Source of the DNA: an uncultured Lachnospiraceae bacterium
GTDB lineage: Bacteria; Bacillota; Clostridia; Lachnospirales; Lachnospiraceae
NCBI GenBank assembly: GCA_902797015.1
Contig: CADBRG010000015.1
Coordinates: 1-11,382 of the forward strand
DNA length: 11,382 nucleotides
Reading direction: 5' to 3'
Each line of letters begins with the position of its first letter. The first letter of the stretch is position 1. A program made the position numbers and the translations under genes. The notes beneath the pieces are model-generated. The model saw nothing but the letters and a program-made list of their open reading frames with translations, was not told where the DNA came from and ran no database searches. Below are positions 6,892-11,382 of this stretch, in pieces.

Positions 6892-8452
6892 TGAAGCACT
6901 CATCCGTAACGGAATGAAACATCTGATCGATTGGTCGGCGCTGGATGCAGAAATCGTTGCATTGGCAGAAGATGGCAGACAGTTGGAGGAGTATATGGAG
7001 TTATATACGCCGGATATTGTGGTGTCAGATATCAAGATGCCGGAGCAGACCGGCCTGGAGGTACTATCGGCAGCGGGCAAAAAGGGATGGAAAGCACAGT
7101 TTATTTTCATCAGTGGATACAGCGAGTTTTCTTATGCAAAAGAAGCGATGCAAAACGGTGCGATCGATTATCTCCTGAAACCGGTGCGCGCAGATGAGTT
7201 GGAGCAGGCGGTCAAAAAAGCGATCAAAAAGCGTACGGACCAGGATACGGTACAGGTATTCAGAGAGGAACGAAGTGAGATCAGAGAGTTGCTTGACCGT
7301 GCAGAACAGTCACCGGAGATGATTGAAGCATTTCCGCAGGCGTTTATGGAAAAATATCAGATCGATATGACCGGCAAAATGTTTGCAGGTGTGTGTATTG
7401 GCATCAGGCCTGATCTTTCGGCGCGGATGGAGCAGACATCGTTTGAGCGATTCAACCTGATCCGTTTCGCGGTATATAACAGAATCAGTGAATTGCTCCA
7501 GAATGAGATTGAGAGTGTTGTGATCAGACGGGAAGATGCCTGTATGCAGATCATGGTATTTTTCTCGAAAGAAGAGGAAGCGCTGCTGTATGAATCCAGG
7601 ATCATGCCGCTCAAAAAACAGGTGGAAGAGGAGTACCAGGTTCGCCTGCTGGTAGGAATTGGTATGCCCACCGGTTATCCGGAGCAGATGAAGAACGCGA
7701 TGCGCACAGCGAAATATGCATTTGATCTGTACTATTTTGAGGAACGCCCGGTCATCCTTTTTCAGGAGATCCATAAGTCGTTTGAAGAATCCAATGAGGA
7801 GTTTAACCGGATGACGGAGCAGGTGTTCCGTACACTGGTTACACGAAACGGGGAATTCTTTAAGAATGTCATGGACACATTAAATCTGATCCGGGATATG
7901 TTTTATGGAAATCGTTTTGCAGCAGAGAACCGGTGTATGCATTTTACGGGAATGATCGCAGAAAAGCTGATGCAGTATCATATGATCCAAAAGGATTTTT
8001 ATGAGCTGCAGGATGAGCTGCAGGAGAAAATCGAGAGAGAGGTAACGTTTCGCGGTGTGATGGATGTGATCATGCAGTATTATGAAGAGCTGTTGAGGCA
8101 TATCAGCGAGACCGGGAAGAACCGGGACAGCATACTGATTGAAGATGTTAAGCAATATATCCGGGAACATTATATGGAAGAAATCTCCATCAGCCGGCTG
8201 TCGGAGATCGCCTGCGTAAGCAAAAACTATTTCAGTGCCATGTTTAAGAAAGAAACCGGCATGAATTATAAAGCTTATCTGACGCAGATCCGTATGGAAG
8301 CAGCCCTGAAGCTGCTTCAGGAAACGGATGATAAGACATATGAGATCAGTGAAAAGATTGGATACAATAATGTGCGCCGGTTTGTAGACGCATTCAAACA
8401 GATTTATTCCGTGACGCCTGCGGAATACAGAAAGTCGCTGCGTGGAGAATAA
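6863..8452 (+). CDS. YesN-type response regulator, REC plus AraC DNA-binding domain
   Basis: A 529-residue regulator. The receiver domain (about 1-120) has the acidic pair Asp9/Asp10, phosphoacceptor Asp56 (VVSDIKMP), Ser84 and Lys106 (LLKPV). The middle (about 140-400) is the long linker typical of YesN proteins; its segment VGIGMPTGYPEQMKNAMRTA recalls a degenerate cyclase-like fold. The C-terminal AraC/XylS domain (about 430-527) contains two helix-turn-helix units: LSEIACVSKNYFSAMFKKE and the second around YEISEKIGYNNVRRFVDAFK, ending with SVTPAEYRKS. The gene starts inside the kinase gene (29-bp overlap), which ties their synthesis together. Likely targets are the direct repeats at 3614-3647 and possibly the transporter/lipoprotein promoter; neither is shown by the sequence itself. 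Confidence 0.93.
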   Translation: MAWRVIIADDEALIRNGMKHLIDWSALDAEIVALAEDGRQLEEYMELYTPDIVVSDIKMPEQTGLEVLSAAGKKGWKAQFIFISGYSEFSYAKEAMQNGAIDYLLKPVRADELEQAVKKAIKKRTDQDTVQVFREERSEIRELLDRAEQSPEMIEAFPQAFMEKYQIDMTGKMFAGVCIGIRPDLSARMEQTSFERFNLIRFAVYNRISELLQNEIESVVIRREDACMQIMVFFSKEEEALLYESRIMPLKKQVEEEYQVRLLVGIGMPTGYPEQMKNAMRTAKYAFDLYYFEERPVILFQEIHKSFEESNEEFNRMTEQVFRTLVTRNGEFFKNVMDTLNLIRDMFYGNRFAAENRCMHFTGMIAEKLMQYHMIQKDFYELQDELQEKIEREVTFRGVMDVIMQYYEELLRHISETGKNRDSILIEDVKQYIREHYMEEISISRLSEIACVSKNYFSAMFKKETGMNYKAYLTQIRMEAALKLLQETDDKTYEISEKIGYNNVRRFVDAFKQIYSVTPAEYRKSLRGE

Positions 8453-8459
8453 ACAAGGA

Positions 8460-9383
8460 TTAGTGTCGGCTCCACCGACCGCTGGCGCCGCATGGCAGTA
8501 CCAGACCAGAGTCTGTAACAGGCAGACCAATCTCACTGGAGGTGACATTGCCGCCAAAGGATTTCAATTCGCTTCCTATTAAATAAGAAAGAACGGCTGG
8601 CTGCAGACCGGTGGTATAGGAATTGATCAAAAAGAAGAGCGGGTCATCTGTGAGGATCTTTGTACAAAGAGAGACAAGTGGATGGATCCGCTCTTCGATC
8701 TTCCAGATCTCGCCCTTTGGACCGCGGCCGTAAGAAGGCGGGTCCATGATGATCGCATCGTAGTGATTGCCTCTGCGGATCTCGCGCTCTACAAATTTGA
8801 CGCAGTCATCCACAAGCCAGCGGATCGGTGCGTCAGACAGACCGGATGCAGCAGCATTTTCCTTTGCCCAGCCGACCATGCCCTTGGAAGCATCAACATG
8901 TGTCACGTGTGCGCCTGCGGCAGCAGCAGAAATCGTAGCGCCGCCGGTATAGGCAAAGAGGTTTAAGACTTTAACAGGCTGACCGCTGTTTCGTCTGCCT
9001 GCCTCTTCGGCGATCAGCTGTGAGAACCAGTCCCAGTTTGCCGCCTGCTCCGGGAACAGCCCGGTGTGCTTGAAGGCAAAAGGCTTCAGACGGAAGGTTA
9101 ACTCTTTATGTGCCGCATAGGAGTTTGCTGATGTGACTTTTTCCGGCAGAGCGTAGTGGATATCCCATTGCTCGGGGAGATCAAAGAACTCCCATTCGCC
9201 GCCGCCCTTTTTGCTTCTGTGATAGTGTGCGTTCGGCTTTTTCCAGAAGCGGTCCTTCTTTGGCGTGTTCCAGATCACCTGCGGGTCCGGACGCACAAGG
9301 CGATATTCGCCCCAGCGTTCCAGCTTTTCACCGCCGGAGCAGTCGAGTACTTCGTAATCTTTCCAGTTGGATGCTAACCACAT
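8460..9383 (-). CDS. Class I SAM-dependent methyltransferase, COG1092 (RlmI-like) type
   Basis: A 307-residue protein with a Rossmann methyltransferase core. Motif I is NLFAYTGG at residues 141-148, the acidic end of strand 2 is Asp164 in THVDAS, VDD lies at 191-193, and motif IV DPPSYGRG is at 214-221. NLFAYTGG together with DPPSYG is characteristic of the RlmI/YccW and related rRNA methyltransferase family, which modifies bases of 23S rRNA; the exact base cannot be read here. It lacks the N-terminal PUA domain of E. coli RlmI; instead the first 100 residues form a Trp- and charge-rich region seen in shorter Firmicutes members. GAAGGAG (9391-9397, minus strand) lies 7 bases before the start. 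The gene is convergent with the response regulator, with 7 bp between stops. Confidence 0.87.
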   Translation of the reverse strand: MWLASNWKDYEVLDCSGGEKLERWGEYRLVRPDPQVIWNTPKKDRFWKKPNAHYHRSKKGGGEWEFFDLPEQWDIHYALPEKVTSANSYAAHKELTFRLKPFAFKHTGLFPEQAANWDWFSQLIAEEAGRRNSGQPVKVLNLFAYTGGATISAAAAGAHVTHVDASKGMVGWAKENAAASGLSDAPIRWLVDDCVKFVEREIRRGNHYDAIIMDPPSYGRGPKGEIWKIEERIHPLVSLCTKILTDDPLFFLINSYTTGLQPAVLSYLIGSELKSFGGNVTSSEIGLPVTDSGLVLPCGASGRWSRH

Positions 9384-9419
9384 ACAAAAACTCCTTCTTA
9401 TTTATATAATGTAAAGAAA

Positions 9420-9726
9420 TGTCAGTCCATAGGCTGCTGATAGTTTTGATAGGACTGACACGATTCTAACTGGTTTCAGTCTGCTGTCCTTTTTAGATGT
9501 TTCCGGACTGACCAAATTCGCTTGTTTGTCAGCCCTACAACTAGTATCCTGGTTGCTGAGGCTGACAGAGCAGCCCAATGTGGGAGCTCTGCAAGCTGCG
9601 CTCGTTTGTTAAGACTGACGGAGCAGCCCAATGCGGGAGCTCTGCAAGCCGTGAACGTCTGTCGGGACTGACTTGCTCTGTCTGGACGTCAGCTTTGGCG
9701 GTGGACGCCCAGCTGTTTGAACTGAC
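9420..9726. repeat. Array of six GGACTGAC-type inverted repeats, period 53-54 bp
   Basis: CTGAC occurs at 9455, 9508, 9562, 9615, 9668 and 9722, giving intervals of 53, 54, 53, 53 and 54 bases. It is usually preceded by GGA or a close variant and by a CGTTTGT-like stretch. Upstream arms of opposite sense lie at 9420-9428 (TGTCAGTCC, 9-bp perfect match to 9452-9460), 9476-9481 (TCAGTC with 9506-9511), 9527-9534 (TGTCAGCC, 8-bp perfect match to 9560-9567) and 9688-9692 (GTCAG with 9722-9726). The third and fourth units are near-identical over about 30 bases (9567-9595 and 9620-9648) and have lost a clear upstream arm. The array fills the divergent gap between the methyltransferase and the S10 promoter. 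No coding potential is evident. Confidence 0.75.
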
Positions 9727-9739
9727 GTGGCATATCAAC

Positions 9740-9762
9740 GCCTGGAACCTGATCAGGCCTTT
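9740..9762 (+). terminator. Hairpin at the end of the repeat array, possible weak terminator
   Basis: GCCTG (9740-9744) can pair with CAGGC (9754-9758), followed by CTTTATA. The same place contains the 10-bp palindrome CCTGATCAGG (9748-9757). It stands between the repeat array and the S10 promoter and could insulate that promoter, but the T-tail is poor. Confidence 0.25.
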
Positions 9763-9774
9763 ATAGTATAGTCG

Positions 9775-9825
9775 AAAAAAACTTGAAAAAAACCCCTTGC
9801 ATTCTGTTGCACATTCGATTATAAT
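9775..9825 (+). promoter_or_regulatory. S10 operon promoter with A-tract UP element
   Basis: TTGCAT (9797-9802) and TATAAT (9820-9825) are separated by 17 bases. Two seven-A tracts lie just upstream at 9775-9781 and 9786-9792, 11 bases apart, so on the same helix face, as in UP elements of strong ribosomal promoters. Transcription should start near 9832, about 280 bases before rpsJ. Confidence 0.75.
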
Positions 9826-9831
9826 GATTCG

Positions 9832-10115
9832 TGCTGTGGCATTGATAGCGTTGAAGCGTGAGGTTGCTGCCCGTTGTGGCAGGTTTTCCGTGGAGCGAAT
9901 GTCATGTTAGGAAACTGGCGACAAGTCACTGTACTCAATAGCTGCGAAAGCAGAACAGAATGTGTTTGTGGACTCCCATGAAGGGATGACACACACGGGA
10001 GAGTGTACAGTCACCGCTTGTCGTACTGAACCAAAGTGCGAAGCTGGTGATTTTTTTTCTGCGTAAAGCACAGGCTGAAAGCAGGCGGCTTGCGAGGCAA
10101 CAATCGAGGTAAATT
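9832..10115 (+). ncRNA. Structured 5' leader of the S10 operon, putative attenuator
   Basis: This untranslated stretch precedes rpsJ. A first domain may be closed by 9835-9843 with 9898-9906 (several G/U pairs) and has an apical hairpin CTGCC-CGTTGT-GGCAG (9867-9882). A second domain is closed by 9919-9934 with 10005-10023: CGACAAG pairs with CTTGTCG, then after a three-base bulge eight of nine further positions pair. It encloses a hairpin with a GAAA tetraloop (9942-9953) and one with TCCC/GGGA (9974-9986). The 3' arm of that long stem is also the 5' arm of a terminator (10011-10058), so the two structures exclude each other. Ribosomal protein feedback on S10 leaders is known in E. coli (L4); the ligand here is unknown. 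Confidence 0.6.
10011..10058 (+). terminator. Intrinsic terminator inside the S10 leader (attenuator)
   Basis: TCACC and GCTT (10011-10019) pair with AAGC and GGTGA (10041-10050, T10045 bulged), then CGTACT (10022-10027) pairs with AGTGCG (10035-10040, one G/U) around the loop GAACCAA. That is 15 bp in total, directly followed by eight T (10051-10058). It lies 57 bases before the rpsJ start, so it would stop transcription before the operon unless the alternative long-range stem forms. Confidence 0.7.
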
Positions 10116-10427
10116 ATGGCAAATCAGAAGATGAGAATCATCCTCAAAGCGTATGATCATGAAATGGTGGATGCATCCGCTAAGAAGATCATCGAGACAG
10201 TTCGGAAGAATGGAGCTGAGGTCAGCGGACCGGTACCGCTTCCCACGAAGAAGGAAGTTGTTACAATCCTTCGTGCGGTACACAAATACAAAGACTCCAG
10301 AGAGCAGTTCGAACAGAGAACACACAAGAGACTGATCGATATCATTGCACCGACACAGAAGACAGTAGATGCTCTGACAAGACTGGAAGTTCCGGCTGGT
10401 GTAAGTATCGACATCAAAATGAAGTAA
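10116..10427 (+). CDS. rpsJ: Small ribosomal subunit protein uS10
   Basis: 103 residues, the usual length for S10. It begins MANQKMRIILKAYDHEMVDASAKKI and contains VSGPVPLPTKKEVVTILR, the HKYKDSREQFEQRTHKRLIDI loop and the terminal PAGVSIDIKMK, all typical of uS10. It is a 30S head protein and, as NusE, a partner of NusB in antitermination complexes. GAGGT at 10106-10110 is the ribosome site. It is the first gene of the S10 operon and lies directly downstream of the attenuator-like leader. Confidence 0.98.
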   Translation: MANQKMRIILKAYDHEMVDASAKKIIETVRKNGAEVSGPVPLPTKKEVVTILRAVHKYKDSREQFEQRTHKRLIDIIAPTQKTVDALTRLEVPAGVSIDIKMK

Positions 10428-10479
10428 CAAACATTCTAGAATGAGCGCATAGGCGTTCCGCTGTAGAAGGAGGAAAATC

Positions 10480-11157
10480 ATGAAAAAAGCGATTCTGGCA
10501 ACCAAGATCGGGATGACCCAGATCTTCGACGAAAGCGGAGAGATGATCCCGGTTACCGTACTGCAGGCTGGTCCTTGCTGTGTAACACAGATCAAGACAG
10601 AAGAAAACGACGGATACTCTGCAGTTCAGGTAGGATTTGTGGACAAGAAAGAAAAGGCAGTCAATGTTGACGCGACCGGCAAAAAGGAAGTCCGCAACCG
10701 TCACGGCGTAAACAAACCGCAGAAGGGACACTTCGATAAAGCCGGCGTATCCGGAAAACGTTTCGTCCGCGAGTTCAAGTTTGAGAACGCTGCAGATTAC
10801 AATCTGGCTGATGAGATCAAGGCAGACATTTTTGAAGCCGGCGACAAGATCGATGCAACTGCAATCTCCAAAGGTAAAGGATTCCAGGGTGCGATCAAGC
10901 GTCACGGACAGCACAGAGGTCCGATGACACACGGCTCCAAGTTCCATCGCCATCAGGGTTCCAACGGTGCATGTTCCAGCCCGAGCAAAGTATTCAAGGG
11001 CAAAGGCATGCCGGGTCACATGGGAAGCGTGAAAGTAACTGTTCAGAATCTGGAAGTTGTTCGCGTAGATGCGGAGAACGACCTGCTGCTAATCAAAGGC
11101 TCTGTACCGGGCCCGAAGAAAGCACTGGTTACAATCAGAGAGTCAGTTAAGGCTTAA
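10480..11157 (+). CDS. rplC: Large ribosomal subunit protein uL3
   Basis: 225 residues, near the usual bacterial length. It opens MKKAILATKIGMTQIFDESG and has VTVLQAGPCCVTQIKT, the long central extension KGKGFQGAIKRHGQHRGPMTHGSKFHRHQGS that reaches toward the peptidyl transferase centre in known ribosomes, and GKGMPGHMGSVKVTVQNLEVV. An excellent AGAAGGAGG (10465-10473) precedes the start. It lies 52 bases after rpsJ and 28 bases before rplD in the normal S10 order. L3 is an early 50S assembly protein. Confidence 0.98.
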   Translation: MKKAILATKIGMTQIFDESGEMIPVTVLQAGPCCVTQIKTEENDGYSAVQVGFVDKKEKAVNVDATGKKEVRNRHGVNKPQKGHFDKAGVSGKRFVREFKFENAADYNLADEIKADIFEAGDKIDATAISKGKGFQGAIKRHGQHRGPMTHGSKFHRHQGSNGACSSPSKVFKGKGMPGHMGSVKVTVQNLEVVRVDAENDLLLIKGSVPGPKKALVTIRESVKA

Positions 11158-11185
11158 CGCTTAGTGAGGAAAGGAGGACATACAG

Positions 11186-11382
11186 ATGGCAACCGTATCT
11201 GTTTATAATATGGCTGGCGAAGAAGTGGGAACGATCGATCTCAATGATGCAATCTTCGGAGTAGAGCCAAACGAGCATCTGTTACATAAGGCAGTCGTTG
11301 CGCAGCTGGCAAACAACCGCCAGGGCACACAGAAAGCCAAAACCCGTTCGGAAGTATCCGGCGGCGGAAGAAAACCTTGGAG
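11186..11382 (+). CDS. rplD: Large ribosomal subunit protein uL4, 5' part only
   Basis: The window ends after 65 full codons. The translation begins MATVSVYNMAGEEVGTIDL and continues with DAIFGVEPNEHLLHKAV, QLANNRQGTQKAKTRSEV and SGGGRKPW, the conserved N-terminal part of uL4 including the start of the loop that enters the exit tunnel wall. AAAGGAGG (11170-11177) precedes the ATG. L4 is the autoregulator of the S10 operon in E. coli, where it acts on the leader; whether it acts on the leader seen here is not known. Confidence 0.96.
   Translation, partial: MATVSVYNMAGEEVGTIDLNDAIFGVEPNEHLLHKAVVAQLANNRQGTQKAKTRSEVSGGGRKPW

Noticed and set aside
5899..7110. A 403-codon open frame on the minus strand across the kinase and regulator genes.
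   Set aside because: It lies opposite two clearly recognisable genes, has no family resemblance and no sensible ribosome site; it is a by-product of their codon use.
7880..8557. A 225-codon minus-strand open frame overlapping the end of the response regulator and the methyltransferase.
   Set aside because: It is opposite the AraC domain of the regulator and out of frame with the methyltransferase; its protein has no recognisable features.
9420..9726. A CRISPR array.
   Set aside because: Only short arms of about 6-9 bases are conserved, there is no 25-37 base direct repeat with unique spacers, and no cas genes are seen.
9541..9766. Short open frames on both strands inside the repeat array.
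   Set aside because: They run through the 53-bp repeats, lack ribosome sites and code for no recognisable protein.
9832..10115. A T-box or classical metabolite riboswitch in the rpsJ leader.
   Set aside because: No T-box core sequence with its conserved antiterminator bulge is present and no known riboswitch core was recognised; the downstream genes are ribosomal.

Overview
The window looks like chromosomal DNA from a Gram-positive gut Clostridia, most likely Lachnospiraceae. The evidence is the YesM/YesN-type two-component pair with its own solute-binding protein, strong AGGAG-type ribosome binding sites, a lipobox protein with a Gly/Pro-rich linker, and the S10 ribosomal protein operon in the usual Firmicutes order (rpsJ-rplC-rplD). 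The family-level assignment is an inference from protein style and cannot be fixed from this sequence alone.

Layout. Positions 1-205 hold two terminator-like hairpins and the start region of an OFA-like MFS transporter (206-1522). This is followed closely by a large secreted lipoprotein of beta-helix character (1577-3541) and a perfect 13-bp terminator-type hairpin (3580-3610). Then comes a compact control region (direct repeats 21 bp apart, then a TATAAT box). It drives a three-gene, translationally overlapping cassette: a membrane-anchored extracellular solute-binding protein (3687-5030), a YesM/LytS-type sensor histidine kinase (5023-6891) and a YesN/AraC-type response regulator (6863-8452). 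No ABC permease or ATPase is present, so the binding protein is best read as the sensory partner of the kinase, a three-component system whose likely targets include its own promoter and perhaps the neighbouring transporter/lipoprotein pair. A convergent COG1092-type RNA methyltransferase (8460-9383, minus strand) ends 7 bp from the regulator gene.

The 732-bp gap between the methyltransferase and rpsJ (9384-10115) is rich in structure. Positions 9420-9726 carry six copies of a GGACTGAC-type element at a period of 53-54 bp, most of them paired with an inverted arm 23-29 bp upstream. Next are A-tracts and a promoter with TATAAT at 9820-9825, then a leader of about 280 nt. The leader can fold either into a long-range stem (9919-9936 with 10001-10023) or into a 15-bp intrinsic terminator followed by eight T (10011-10058). 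The two folds share 10011-10023, the layout of a transcription attenuator controlling the S10 operon. rpsJ (10116-10427), rplC (10480-11157) and the first 197 bases of rplD follow.

The most interesting items are the S10 leader attenuator, the phased inverted-repeat array, and the orphan binding protein-kinase-regulator cassette with a candidate autoregulatory site and a possibly leaderless first gene.
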